From Ruminococcus sp. (GTDB taxonomy: Bacteria; Bacillota_A; Clostridia; Oscillospirales; Ruminococcaceae): DNA of 64,000 nucleotides. Shown in pieces: positions 24,958 through 35,708 of this stretch (position 1 is the first letter of the stretch; each line of letters opens with the position of its first letter). The stretch covers positions 1 through 64,000 of the forward strand of contig NZ_JAEEMU010000043.1 of NCBI RefSeq assembly GCF_016283395.1. The letters run 5' to 3'. A model generated the notes under the pieces. The model was not told where the DNA came from, made no database searches, and was given only the letters and a program-made list of their open reading frames with translations. The position numbers were made by a program, and so were the translations under genes.

Positions 24958-25518
24958 ATGGACAACGGTGCAAGTAGCTACCGCCGTTTTCGTGACGAAG
25001 GTGATGTACACGGATTAGATGAGATCATAATAGAATACAGCGACGGCCTGATATTGTACCTGACAAGCATAGTCGGAAATATTCAGACAGCCGAAGAGCT
25101 TACGGAAGATACTTTTGTCCTTCTTGGTACAAAAAAGCCGAAGTACAAGGAAAAAAGCTCATTCAAGACATGGCTCTATACGATCGGCAGAAATATTGCG
25201 ATAGATCATATACGCAAATATTCAAAGAGAAATTGTATTTCTATTGATGATACACCTGAAATGACAGATGATGAGGCTGCTGTAGAGGAATCTTACATCA
25301 AAAAAGAACAGCGGATCATGGTTCATAAGGCAATGCGAAAGCTGCCTCAGAAGTATCAGCAGGTGTTATGGCTCATATATTTTGAAGGGTTCAGTGATAA
25401 GGATGCGGCAAGGATAATGAAGAAGAGCCTTCGCAGTCTGGAATCTATGTTATATCGTGCTCGAAAATCACTCAGATCACAGCTTGAAACGGAGGGTTTT
25501 GATTATGTTGAAACATGA
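24958..25518 (+). CDS. ECF-type RNA polymerase sigma factor
   Basis: 186 aa, ATG after CGGAAAGGAGTACGTCT. Region 2 is visible as ILYLTSIVGNIQTAEELTEDTF and the -10-recognition KSSFKTWLYTIGRNIAIDHI; region 4 as LPQKYQQVLWLIYFEGFSDKDAA with its helix-turn-helix. No extra domains, so a minimal group-IV sigma. The following gene overlaps by 14 bp and encodes a membrane-spanning partner, the usual sigma/anti-sigma pairing. The possible CGTCTA box upstream would allow autoregulation. Confidence 0.9.
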   Translation: MDNGASSYRRFRDEGDVHGLDEIIIEYSDGLILYLTSIVGNIQTAEELTEDTFVLLGTKKPKYKEKSSFKTWLYTIGRNIAIDHIRKYSKRNCISIDDTPEMTDDEAAVEESYIKKEQRIMVHKAMRKLPQKYQQVLWLIYFEGFSDKDAARIMKKSLRSLESMLYRARKSLRSQLETEGFDYVET

Positions 25519-27151
25519 GGAAATGATCGAGAATGTACACCGCCGCATAGCTCAATATGAGGAGGAAAAGAAAATGAAACATTCTAAAATCAAAAATATT
25601 TTTTCTGCTGTAAAGCCAAACACCAAGGGTGAAGTTAATAAAAACAATGAGGATGGATATATTGAAGTTGTAAGCGGTACGGAAACTGTAAGAAGATCAT
25701 CAAGTATGCTGCGTATGGTAAGCACCTTTGCAGCTTGTGCAGTACTTGCAGGAGGAATAGGTACAACAGGATACCTTATGCACAGACAGTCAAAGAATCA
25801 GCCGTCATCTGAGACAGACAATGTTGTGGCAACCACAACAGCCGCTTCTGAAACATTATGCCCCTTTGGAGATTTCACTGCCCGTGATTTCGTATTTATG
25901 AACGATGACGAAAATTGCGGCAGCTATTCAAAAGAAGCATACACAAAGATTGCTGAATATCTCAATACATTCAATTGGGGCGAAAAAATAGAAACAAACG
26001 AAAAAAATCCTCACACTCAGAGCCCATGTGCAATATACTGGGATGATGAGATAAATGACAGACATGTAATAGACATATATGATGACGGAATGGTATTCTA
26101 CACCGTTTATCGTGAGCTTTCGGGCGGAAATGAAGATATCTTTGAAAAAGGCGTTTATAAGATCGACTTTAATAAGTTCGACAGTGAATTAAAGGCAATA
26201 CTTGAAACTTATGTATATAGTAAGAGTATTTCTGAGGAGGATATTGCAAATCTTGTTGAAGTAAACCTTGAGAGTGTAAAGCTCTTTGACGGAAACAACT
26301 ATGAAATAGTTCCTGTAAATGAAGGCTGCAAAGCTGAGTTAGCAGAATTCCTCAGCGGCGACTTTTTAAGAATGATAAAGCCTTCAAAGCCTGGCTTGTT
26401 GACAGGTGAACCAGCGGTATATTCCGTTGAACAGATATTCAATGTTGATGATAACACTAAGCGCCGCCAGACTTATTACATTTCTGAAAATGGTCATGTA
26501 AGCCGCTGTGAGTACAAAACTGATGAAAATGGAGTATGGCAGCCTGCAGAATATCAGAATTACTATATAGATTATAACAAGTTTGATGTAAAGATCATAG
26601 AGTTTTTAGAGAATTGCAATACAGAAAAAGTTACTGAAAGCAAGGAAGAGGAGGTGCCTCAGACAACTACTATCGACGAACGCGGACAGGATATGTCAGA
26701 CATTCCTCCTGTTGATTATAATCATGATAATATGCAGGCGTACGATGATGACAATATCTTCTATTCAACATCAACCGGAATATATGTGTTGGACAGTAAT
26801 GACAATATTATCGCATCAGGCAAAACACATGATATGGCAAAGCTCAAATCCGATATAGTTGACAAACTTGATTCTGCTATAAAATCAAATGTTGAATGTG
26901 AAGCTTTTAGTGATAATGATACTTATATAGGTTCTGTATTATGGAAATACAAAGATAATGACGGCAAACTCAAGTATTCAAATTTCATGATATATAACAA
27001 TGGTCATGTTTTAGTATACTATTACGAATATAGCAGCTATTATGATGGAGGAGTAATGGATTGGCTGCCTTTCGGATGCGATGGTGGTGCTGTAAACATT
27101 GAAGCATTCAAATCCGAGCTTAATGAGTGCCTTAAGAATGCTGCATTATGA
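25505..27151 (+). CDS. Membrane-anchored putative anti-sigma factor with a large extracellular part
   Basis: 548 aa; the ATG behind CGGAGGGTTTTGATT overlaps the end of the sigma gene. The first ~70 residues are cytoplasmic and charged (likely sigma-binding helix HEEMIENVHRRIAQYEEEK), residues ~71-92 form one membrane helix, and ~455 residues lie outside. The outer part contains repeated units of similar pattern (IYDDGMVFYTVYREL..., YISENGHVSRCEY..., MIYNNGHVLVYYYEYSS...), probably a repeated sensory domain. No zinc-finger anti-sigma motif. The signal sensed is unknown. Confidence 0.75.
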   Translation: MLKHEEMIENVHRRIAQYEEEKKMKHSKIKNIFSAVKPNTKGEVNKNNEDGYIEVVSGTETVRRSSSMLRMVSTFAACAVLAGGIGTTGYLMHRQSKNQPSSETDNVVATTTAASETLCPFGDFTARDFVFMNDDENCGSYSKEAYTKIAEYLNTFNWGEKIETNEKNPHTQSPCAIYWDDEINDRHVIDIYDDGMVFYTVYRELSGGNEDIFEKGVYKIDFNKFDSELKAILETYVYSKSISEEDIANLVEVNLESVKLFDGNNYEIVPVNEGCKAELAEFLSGDFLRMIKPSKPGLLTGEPAVYSVEQIFNVDDNTKRRQTYYISENGHVSRCEYKTDENGVWQPAEYQNYYIDYNKFDVKIIEFLENCNTEKVTESKEEEVPQTTTIDERGQDMSDIPPVDYNHDNMQAYDDDNIFYSTSTGIYVLDSNDNIIASGKTHDMAKLKSDIVDKLDSAIKSNVECEAFSDNDTYIGSVLWKYKDNDGKLKYSNFMIYNNGHVLVYYYEYSSYYDGGVMDWLPFGCDGGAVNIEAFKSELNECLKNAAL

Positions 27152-27217
27152 ACAAAAGAATATATATAAATCGGCACTGACTTAAAGGTCAATGTCATTA
27201 AGCAAAGATAAATAGCT

Positions 27218-27256
27218 GGAAAAGCGATCTGTACTTAATGTACAGGTCGCTTTTTT
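27218..27256 (+). terminator. Terminator of the sigma/anti-sigma operon
   Basis: GCGATCTGTAC-TTAAT-GTACAGGTCGC with one G-U pair and then TTTTTTT. Confidence 0.9.
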
Positions 27257-27322
27257 TCACGTATTTACATTGTATAGGTGATATGGTATAATAGGTTACA
27301 AGAAACGAATAAGGAGCTATAT

Positions 27323-27412
27323 ATGGGACAGAAATAGATCATTGACAGGGATACATATCGAAAAATCAAGAAAATGAACCGTGAGGAGCTTACAAAGTTC
27401 ATTCTCCGGTAG
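27323..27412 (+). pseudogene. Helix-hairpin-helix-like small protein, truncated copy 2
   Basis: Thirty codons matching the start of the pseudogene at 16576 (MGQK, then IIDRDTYRKIKKMNREEL) with an in-frame TAG at codon 5 and an early end. The 65 bp upstream are also shared, including the CACGTATTTACAT and TATAATAGGT boxes, so the unit was duplicated with its promoter. Confidence 0.65.
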
Positions 27413-27448
27413 TGAAAGCATCAATAGATAAAATATAAGGAGCAAAAT

Positions 27449-28150
27449 ATGTTCAAAAACAAAGTAGCAGTAGTAACAGGCGGCGCAAATGGTATCGGAA
27501 AGTGCATAGCCGAGGAGTTCCGCAAAAACGGCGCAACTGTCTGTGTTATCGACAAGGCTGAGGGCGACCACTTCGTTGGGGATATCTCTGACAAATCCGT
27601 ACTTGAAAAGTTTACACAGCATGTAATATCCGAGCACGGACACATCGACTATCTCATCAACAACGCTCTGCCGCTGATGAAGGGCGTTGACGAATGCAGC
27701 TATGAGGAGTTTCAGTATGCACTGTCAGTAGGCGTAACTGCGCCGTTTTATCTGTCAAAGCTGTTCGCGCCCTACTTCAATAAGGGCGGAAGTATAATAA
27801 ACATATCGTCCTCCCGTGACCGTATGAGTCAGCCTCAGACCGAGAGCTATACTGCGGCAAAGGGCGGCATTGCTGCCCTCACTCACGCGCTTGCGGTCAG
27901 CCTTGCAGGCAAGGTGCGTGTGAACTCAATATCCCCAGGGTGGATTGATACGTCATACAAGGTTTACGAAGGTCCAGACGCCTATCAGCAGCCCTGCGGA
28001 CGTGTGGGAAATCCCCTTGACATTGCCAATATGGTTCTTTTTCTATGCTCCGGCAAAGCAGGTTTCATTACAGGCGAGAACATCTGCATTGACGGTGGTA
28101 TGACCAAGCAAATGATATATCACGGAGACAACGGCTGGAAACTTGAATGA
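27449..28150 (+). CDS. Short-chain dehydrogenase/reductase
   Basis: 233 aa, ATG after AAGGAGCAAAAT. Rossmann motif TGGANGIGK at about 10-18, NNA at about 69-71, catalytic Ser in NISSSRD, YTAAK (Tyr and Lys of the active site) and SPGWIDT. A classical SDR using NAD(P); the Asp after the second strand (CVIDKA) suggests NAD(H). Substrate unknown. Codon use is more GC-rich than the flanking mobile-element genes, so it may be a core gene or a separate acquisition. Confidence 0.88.
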   Translation: MFKNKVAVVTGGANGIGKCIAEEFRKNGATVCVIDKAEGDHFVGDISDKSVLEKFTQHVISEHGHIDYLINNALPLMKGVDECSYEEFQYALSVGVTAPFYLSKLFAPYFNKGGSIINISSSRDRMSQPQTESYTAAKGGIAALTHALAVSLAGKVRVNSISPGWIDTSYKVYEGPDAYQQPCGRVGNPLDIANMVLFLCSGKAGFITGENICIDGGMTKQMIYHGDNGWKLE

Positions 28151-28248
28151 ACATATGCGATCCGCCCGTATGGGCGGATGTTTTGTTAGTATGACAGATT
28201 CAATTCTACAATGTATTTGCATATTACTGTGATATGATATATGATAGA

Positions 28249-28284
28249 AAAAAGGATCGGCATAAAACAGCCGATCCTTTTTTA
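28249..28284. terminator. Bidirectional terminator between SDR and putP
   Basis: AAAGGATCGGC-ATAAAACA-GCCGATCC followed by TTTTTT, with an A-run on the other side, so it can serve both converging genes. A GATCCGCCC/GGGCGGAT hairpin at 28157-28178 directly after the SDR stop may terminate that gene first. Confidence 0.85.
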
Positions 28285-28329
28285 TCATATGTGTATTTTT
28301 GGTGCTTTTGAGTCAGACAGCATTGAAAG

Positions 28330-29868
28330 TTATTTGTGGAGTTCAGCCTTTACAGTTTCATATTCCAAAGCTGCTTCCGTTTCGGGAGCACCTGTCAGAA
28401 GCGAAACTATGATAATAGCTGCAAATGCGCAGAGGAATGCGGGAAGGAGCTCATATATTGAAAGTACGCCGCCCATAGGAGCAATTGCGAATTTCCATAC
28501 GAATACCATTACTGCACCTACGATAAGTCCAGCCATAGCGCCCCATTTATTTGAACGCTTCCAGAAGAGTGCTGTCAGCATTACAGGTCCGAAAGTTGCA
28601 CCGAAGCCAGCCCATGCAAAGGATACTACTCTGAATACCGAGCTGTCCTGATCCCATGCGAGCACAACGCCAAAGATTGCGATAACGAGGAGTACAACTC
28701 TCGCAACTAACATTGAAGCCTTATCGCTCATTTTTACATTGAATACGCCTTTAAGGATATTCTCTGACATTGATGATGAAGCTGCAAGGAGCTGTGAATC
28801 CGATGTGGACATAGTACATGCAAGGATACCTGCGAATACAAGTCCTGCAATAACAGCAAGTCCCACATGATGTTCGCTCATGTACTGAGCTATCTTGATA
28901 ACTACCTTTTCGGAATTGCTGCCGTCAAGAGCTTCAAGCTTTCCGCTGGTTGAAAGAGCATTTCCGATAAAGCCGATAACTATTGCGATACCCATTGAGA
29001 TAACTACCCATACGGAAGCTATTCTTCTTGAAGTCTTTATCTTGTTTTTGTTCTCGATAGCCATGAAGCGGAGAAGGATATGGGGCATACCGAAATAGCC
29101 CAGTCCCCATGCAAGAGTAGAGGATATAGTGAGGAATGTATACTTATCTGCTGCACCTGTTTCGGTATTGTGGATATGGCTCAGAGATAAGTATCCCTTC
29201 AATGAATCAGCATTTTCAATAACATTGCCGAAACCGCCTGCTGCATTGATACCGAAGATGACAATGCTTATAAGGGCAACGGTCATTACGATACTCTGGA
29301 TAAGGTCAGTGGTGCTTGCTGCAAGGAATCCGCCTGTACAGGTATAGGAAATGATGATAGCAGCACTGATTATCATTGCAAGATGATAATCCCACCCAAA
29401 CAGCGAACTGAACAGCTTTCCGCAGGCAGAGAAGCCTGAAGCGGTATAGGGAACGAAAAAGATGAGTATTATGAGAGCCGAAATGCCCATAAGTATCTTG
29501 CTCTTGTCCTTATATCGCTCAGAGAAAAAGTCAGGGATAGTGATAGCACCGCAGCGTTGGCTGTAGACTCTCAGCCGCTTTGCTACAAAGAGCCAGTTAA
29601 GATATGTACCGATGGCAAGTCCGATAGCGGTCCAGCCTGCTTCGGCACCGCCTGTGAGATAGGCAACTCCGGGAAGTCCCATGAGGAGCCAGCTGCTCAT
29701 GTCTGATGCCTCTGCACTCATTGCAGTTACCAGAGGTCCAAGCTTACGTCCGCCGAGATAGAAATCGCCAACGTTTTCGTTTTTCTTTGAGAAGATAAAG
29801 CCTACTGCGACCATTAATATGAGATAAGCGATTATCGTCCCGATAATGATGATGTCTGTCGTGTTCAT
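28330..29868 (-). CDS. putP: Sodium/proline symporter
   Basis: 512 aa with ~13 membrane helices, the length of PutP. Motifs of the sodium:solute symporter family are visible: DFYLGGRKLGPLVTAMSAEASDMSSW at the start (shown in part: GGRKLGPLVTAMSAEASDM), GWTAIGLAIGTYLNWLFVAKRLR, and GFLAASTTDLIQS. It imports proline with Na+ across the cytoplasmic membrane; the exact solute cannot be proven. Ribosome site AAGGAGTAAGAC. Single gene ending at a shared terminator. Confidence 0.92.
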   Translation of the reverse strand: MNTTDIIIIGTIIAYLILMVAVGFIFSKKNENVGDFYLGGRKLGPLVTAMSAEASDMSSWLLMGLPGVAYLTGGAEAGWTAIGLAIGTYLNWLFVAKRLRVYSQRCGAITIPDFFSERYKDKSKILMGISALIILIFFVPYTASGFSACGKLFSSLFGWDYHLAMIISAAIIISYTCTGGFLAASTTDLIQSIVMTVALISIVIFGINAAGGFGNVIENADSLKGYLSLSHIHNTETGAADKYTFLTISSTLAWGLGYFGMPHILLRFMAIENKNKIKTSRRIASVWVVISMGIAIVIGFIGNALSTSGKLEALDGSNSEKVVIKIAQYMSEHHVGLAVIAGLVFAGILACTMSTSDSQLLAASSSMSENILKGVFNVKMSDKASMLVARVVLLVIAIFGVVLAWDQDSSVFRVVSFAWAGFGATFGPVMLTALFWKRSNKWGAMAGLIVGAVMVFVWKFAIAPMGGVLSIYELLPAFLCAFAAIIIVSLLTGAPETEAALEYETVKAELHK

Positions 29869-30039
29869 GTCTTACTCCTTTATAATTTATTTACGCCCAA
29901 AAGTAATTATTATCATTATATCTCATATTTTTCAATAAGTCAACATATTCCATGATATATCGGGAGCAAACAGTGTTCTGCATGGAGAAAACTTCTGCTG
30001 CCGATACAGGTAAAAATGACAAAAAGTTGATTTTAAAGG
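29869..30039. other. putP upstream region
   Basis: AT-rich promoter region for putP on the minus strand; no clear boxes or other element identified. The nearby stretch up to 30713 holds repeat copy C and then 240 bp without a recognisable gene. Confidence 0.4.
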
Positions 30040-30470
30040 ACGGCTTCATGCCGTCCTTTTTATATAATATATGACTTCAAAAATATAAGAAATACAAACA
30101 AGTTCTTACCACTTATACCACTTTTTTCACGCAAACTTTTCTGAAAAAGCTCTCACAGCCGAAACTGTGAAAGCCCAATGGTATCAATGATAATATGTAG
30201 GTAACGAGTAAGTTTAGAAATTCTGAATGAGAAGCCGTTTCCGTTATATTTCCGTTATCGCCATTAAGTCAGAACTGTTTTAGAAGAAAACTATGAAACA
30301 ATCAGTATTTGGAAATGGCTAAAAATATGGGATAATAGACACTGAGTTGAGTAATGAATCTGTATCCTTCTATTCTGGCAGTGTGGGGGCAGGGGTTCAA
30401 GTCCCCTATGCTCCACTTAAAAAGAAAACGGACGTTTCTTCAGCACGAGGAAACGTCCGCTTTCTTTATG
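30040..30470 (+). repeat. att-like repeat, copy C, with tRNA 3' end
   Basis: Homologous to copy B along its length: GACGGC...GCCGTC hairpin, ACCACTTTTTTCACGC, TTTCCGTTAT pair (30238-30247 and 30249-30258), ATGGCTAAAAATA, TTCTATTCTGGCAG, tRNA 3' end with AGGGGTTCAAGTCCCCT (30381-30416, ending TGCTCCAC without CCA) and a following GGACGTTTC/GAAACGTCC hairpin. It also matches copy A over CTCTCACA and AGAAATTCTGAATGA. The 10-kb interval 20373-30380 between the two tRNA ends is the likely extent of one integrated element. Confidence 0.7.
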
Positions 30471-30683
30471 AACACACTAAAAGGAGAGAAAAATCATATA
30501 TTGAACAATGCTCTGAGGATGTTTTGGAGCAATATATAAGCCGATTTATTTGAATTACATATATATAATCGTTTCAACGAGGGGAAAATGTACTAAATAA
30601 GAAAAAAATCGTGAAAAATCACAATAAAGCGTATATTTTTATGTGGTGTTTTAATATATGAACCACAAGACAAGGCGCAAAAA

Positions 30684-30712
30684 AGCTCCTCCGAGATCTC
30701 GGAGGAGCTGAA
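30684..30712 (-). terminator. Terminator of the flavodoxin gene
   Basis: Perfect palindrome AGCTCCTCCGA/TCGGAGGAGCT directly after the stop codon, with a T-run on the minus strand. Confidence 0.85.
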
Positions 30713-30713
30713 C

Positions 30714-31244
30714 TTATTTTTTCATATAAGCAACTATTGGTTCAATATACTTCGGATTTGAAAAATCATGAGATTCCGAAATAGCTTCGATCATTGCTTT
30801 TTCATCCTCATCCTTTGTTTTCTTGCTTTTGAGCATAGCTGCAAAGGTTTTCATAAGCATTTTTGAGCCGAGAGACATTTTGTCATAATCGAGTCCGCCC
30901 TGGCAGTAAAAAGCCTTTGCGTACTGCTTCTGCTCATCTGTCAGTGTTTTTTCAAGAAGCTTGTTAACGCCCGAATAAAACGCAGGACTTGCACCAACAC
31001 CAAAAATAGCTAATTTCTTTTCTTTCCAGCTCTCTATTCTGCTTGTAAACCATTCGGCACGGTTTATCTTTTCGACAGATACCCAACCGCCGTAGATGAT
31101 AGCATCATAGTTTTTGAAATAAGAGTCTTCTTTTTTTATGGCTTTTTTTATTGACAGTATCTCTGCCCTGAGTTCATCGGCGATCCATTCTGCATATCTT
31201 TGTGTAAATCCTGTCTGTGATGAATAAATTATCAGTGTTTTCAT
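30714..31244 (-). CDS. Flavodoxin-domain protein
   Basis: 176 aa, ATG after AAAAGGAGTTTATAT. The N-terminal IIYSSQTGFTQRYAEWIA is the FMN phosphate loop (T/SxTGxT), and DAIIYGGWVSVEKIN and FGVGASP follow the flavodoxin fold. Larger than a small electron-carrier flavodoxin and with a helical C-terminal extension (KTFAAMLKSKKTKDEDEKAM), resembling HemG/flavodoxin_5-type proteins. Role in redox reactions is inferred; the partner is unknown. Located just downstream of metY on the same strand (32-bp gap), so co-transcription is likely. Confidence 0.82.
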   Translation of the reverse strand: MKTLIIYSSQTGFTQRYAEWIADELRAEILSIKKAIKKEDSYFKNYDAIIYGGWVSVEKINRAEWFTSRIESWKEKKLAIFGVGASPAFYSGVNKLLEKTLTDEQKQYAKAFYCQGGLDYDKMSLGSKMLMKTFAAMLKSKKTKDEDEKAMIEAISESHDFSNPKYIEPIVAYMKK

Positions 31245-31276
31245 ATAAACTCCTTTTCGGAAACTCAGAGGAAGTC

Positions 31277-32542
31277 TCAGATAGCTGCGAAAGCCTGTTT
31301 GAGGTCATCGAGGATATCCTCAACGTTTTCAAGACCTACGGAAAGTCTGATAAGACCGCCGTTTATGCCGCAGGCAACAAGCTGTTCATCAGTGAGCTGA
31401 CGGTGAGTAGCACTTGCAGGGTGAAGTACACAGGTGCGGATATCAGCAACGTGAACTTCGTTGGAAGCAAGCTTCAGGGAGTCCATAAACTTAACTGCGG
31501 TATTTCTGCCGCCCTTTATAACGAATGAGATAACGCCGCTTGTACCGCCCGGGAGATACTTCTGAGCCAGATCATAGTACTTATTGCTCTTTAGTGCAGG
31601 GTAGTTTACAGACTCTACTTTGTCATTGCTCTCAAGGAACTGAGCAACTGTAAGAGCGTTCTCGCAATACTGCTTCATACGGATAGGAAGTGTCTCAAGA
31701 CCTAGGTTGAGGTAGAATGCGGACTGTGCTGACGGATAGCAGCCGAAGTCTCTCATGAGCTGCATTCTTGCCTTGATGATGTATGCAGCCTTGCCGTAAG
31801 CCTTTGTATAGATAGTGCCGTGGTAGCTCTCATCAGGCTCTGTGAACTCAGGGAACTTGCCGTTTGTCCAGTCAAAGTTGCCTGAATCAACGATAACGCC
31901 GCCGCCCTGTACAGCATGGCCGTCCATGTACTTTGTAGTTGAGTGAACGATGATGTCAGCACCGTGCTCAAAAGGTCTGCAAAGTATAGGAGTAGGGAAG
32001 GTGTTATCAATAATGAGAGGAACGTTGTTCTCGTGAGCTATCTTAGCGAATTTCTCTATATCGAATACTGCAAGAGCAGGATTTGCAAGAGTTTCACCGA
32101 ATACAGCCTTTGTATTTGGCTTGAATGCGGCTCTTATCTCGTCCTCGGGAGCATCTGCGTCAACGAAAATGCACTCGATGCCAAGCTTTTTGAGTGTATA
32201 TGCAAAGAGGTTTACAGTACCGCCGTAGATAGTAGCTGCTGAAATAAAACTGTCGCCTGCCTTCAAAATGTTGAGAAGTGAAAGCAGAGATGCAGCCTGA
32301 CCGCTTGATGTACACATTGCACCTACGCCGCCTTCAAGTGCGTTTATCTTTTCCTCAACAGCCATTACTGTAGGATTTTCAAAACGTGAATAGATAAGGC
32401 TCTTGGTAGGATCATCGAATACTGCCGCTACGTCATCTGTTGAGTCATAGACGTAAGTTGTGCTCTGTACTATCGGCACAACTCTCGGCTCGGTATTCTT
32501 GGGTGTGTAGCCTGCGTGCAGGCATTTGGTTTCGATCTTCAT
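31277..32542 (-). CDS. metY: O-acetylhomoserine sulfhydrylase / Cys-Met metabolism PLP enzyme
   Basis: 421 aa from the ATG after TTCAGGAGGTATCCCTACA. PLP motifs: STTYVYDSTDDVAAVF, SSGQAASLLSLLNI, IDNTFPTPILCRPFEHGADI and the Schiff-base Lys in HSTTKYMDGHA. Length and the absence of CGS-type features favour the MetY group, which makes homocysteine from O-acetylhomoserine and sulfide. The related gamma-lyases cannot be excluded. The HD-domain gene ends 25 bp upstream, so the three genes HD, metY and flavodoxin probably form an operon. Confidence 0.9.
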   Translation of the reverse strand: MKIETKCLHAGYTPKNTEPRVVPIVQSTTYVYDSTDDVAAVFDDPTKSLIYSRFENPTVMAVEEKINALEGGVGAMCTSSGQAASLLSLLNILKAGDSFISAATIYGGTVNLFAYTLKKLGIECIFVDADAPEDEIRAAFKPNTKAVFGETLANPALAVFDIEKFAKIAHENNVPLIIDNTFPTPILCRPFEHGADIIVHSTTKYMDGHAVQGGGVIVDSGNFDWTNGKFPEFTEPDESYHGTIYTKAYGKAAYIIKARMQLMRDFGCYPSAQSAFYLNLGLETLPIRMKQYCENALTVAQFLESNDKVESVNYPALKSNKYYDLAQKYLPGGTSGVISFVIKGGRNTAVKFMDSLKLASNEVHVADIRTCVLHPASATHRQLTDEQLVACGINGGLIRLSVGLENVEDILDDLKQAFAAI

Positions 32543-32567
32543 TGTAGGGATACCTCCTGAAATATAG

Positions 32568-33074
32568 TTATCGCACTTTCCTGTGTATGATCCTTTGTAC
32601 GTTTGGTACGCAGAATTCAAGGACAGCACAATATTTGTCGATGATAGTTATTACGTATGTCTCTTTATAGCTTGGCTTTGGTCTTGTCAAAGGCCACATA
32701 TGCTTTTCAATCATATCCTTTTCAAGCATGGTTATGTCGGTAAGCTCAGATGCATTTGAAGAAGCCTGCATGGAATGGTGCTTGCTGTGAGAAGCCTGCC
32801 ATTTCTGCCTTGAAGAGTTGTACTCCTTGCGGTCATAGTAGAAAAGATCGTGAAGAAGTCCCGCTCTTGCGGCTGAACGTGCATTGAGCCTGAATTTCCT
32901 GCAAACTATATAGCTGTAATAGGATACGTTGACACAGTGCTGGAAACGTGTGGTCGAGACATGATGAGTTATATTTTTCAGCTTATTGAGCTGCTGGCAG
33001 TCGATGATATCGCTGACACAGCTGTAATAGCTGTTATTGGTAAGATCTTTAGAGGAGCAGATCGCTTTAAGCAT
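32568..33074 (-). CDS. HD-domain phosphohydrolase
   Basis: 168 aa from the ATG after AAGGGGGCGTTTATTCT. HVSTTRFQHCVNVSYYSY, then LLHDLFYY (metal-binding HD pair) and KHHSMQAS give the HD fold, similar to the small HD proteins seen beside cell-surface genes. The substrate may be a nucleotide or phosphorylated metabolite; unknown. A longer frame 16 codons upstream lacks a ribosome site. Confidence 0.8.
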   Translation of the reverse strand: MLKAICSSKDLTNNSYYSCVSDIIDCQQLNKLKNITHHVSTTRFQHCVNVSYYSYIVCRKFRLNARSAARAGLLHDLFYYDRKEYNSSRQKWQASHSKHHSMQASSNASELTDITMLEKDMIEKHMWPLTRPKPSYKETYVITIIDKYCAVLEFCVPNVQRIIHRKVR

Positions 33075-34769
<1,695 letters not shown>

Positions 34770-34820
34770 TTGAATAAAAACTGATAGTGACTCATCAGTA
34801 GAGCAGTAAAGAATAATGAC

Positions 34821-34856
34821 CTCCCGTTGTGCTAACCAACGGGAGGTTTTTGATTT
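34821..34856 (+). terminator. gdhA terminator
   Basis: ACCTCCCGTTG-TGCTAAC-CAACGGGAGGT followed by TTTTGATTT. Confidence 0.9.
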
Positions 34857-34937
34857 ATAAATTGCACAATTAACAGGTGTATAAATTGTTAAAAATATAG
34901 AATTTTACTAAATATACAATAATTATTGCTACCGAGC

Positions 34938-34965
34938 TTGAAATATGTGCAAGATGTGGTATAAT
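34938..34965 (+). promoter_or_regulatory. Promoter of the cytidylate-kinase-like gene
   Basis: TTGAAA (34938-34943), 16 bp, TATAAT (34960-34965). Confidence 0.7.
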
Positions 34966-35023
34966 ATATCTGTAGTAATATTATCAATCTATTAATAAAT
35001 TAAGATGAGGGGAGTATTATCCG

Positions 35024-35647
35024 ATGAAAAAAACTATCATTACAATTGAACGACAGTACGGAAGCGGAGGTAGTATCATCGGTAAGCTTGCTGCTGATAA
35101 ACTTGGTATCAATTGCTATAACCGACAGATACTGGAAATGACTGCTCAAAGATGCGGTATCGCCCCTGAATACCTTGAAAACGCTGAGGAAAATGTTCCG
35201 ACAAGTTTTCTTTATTCGCTTCTTTTATCCGCTAATCCTGCAAGAACTATGGAGGAAAATCTTCCGCTTTCCGATAAGGTGTTCCTTATGGAGAGCCGTA
35301 TTATTAATGAGATAGCCGAAAACGAGAAGAGCTTCGTGCTTGTTGGCAGATGCGGAAATTATATCCTTGAAGAAAAGGGCTGTTTCAGCGTTTACATTTA
35401 TGCTGATGCGGAGTCTCGCGTAAAACGTGCGATCGAGGAGTACGGTGTCAGCGAGAATAAGGCTGAAAATATTATGAAAAAGGCAGATAAACGCCGCGAA
35501 ACTTTCTATAACGTAAATACAGGAAAAACATGGCAGGACAAGGATCAGTATGAGCTTTGTCTGAACAGTGCGGTGCTCGGCGATGAGCTTTGTGCGGACA
35601 TAATCGTGAAGGCTTATCAAGAGTACAATGCACGTTTTGGAGAATAA
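35024..35647 (+). CDS. Cytidylate-kinase-like family protein
   Basis: 207 aa. TIERQYGSGGSIIGKLAADK is the P-loop of the cytidylate_kin2 family, not the classical CMP kinase loop. FVLVGRCGNYILEEKG and the lid-like KADKRRETFYNVNTGKTW (Arg-rich) follow. Phosphoryl transfer from ATP is likely; the nucleotide or other acceptor is unknown. First of a likely three-gene run with a DUF421 and a DUF4363 gene (62-bp gap to the DUF421 start). Confidence 0.85.
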   Translation: MKKTIITIERQYGSGGSIIGKLAADKLGINCYNRQILEMTAQRCGIAPEYLENAEENVPTSFLYSLLLSANPARTMEENLPLSDKVFLMESRIINEIAENEKSFVLVGRCGNYILEEKGCFSVYIYADAESRVKRAIEEYGVSENKAENIMKKADKRRETFYNVNTGKTWQDKDQYELCLNSAVLGDELCADIIVKAYQEYNARFGE

Positions 35648-35708
35648 TAAATTGTATGGAATAAATCAGCTCCTTTTGTGGGATAATACCCCGAAAGGAG
35701 CTGTTTTC

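Noticed and set aside
30347..30553. 68-codon frame reading VGAGVQVPYAPL through the tRNA fragment
   Set aside because: Coding signal comes from the tRNA 3' end and repeat; no start site support.
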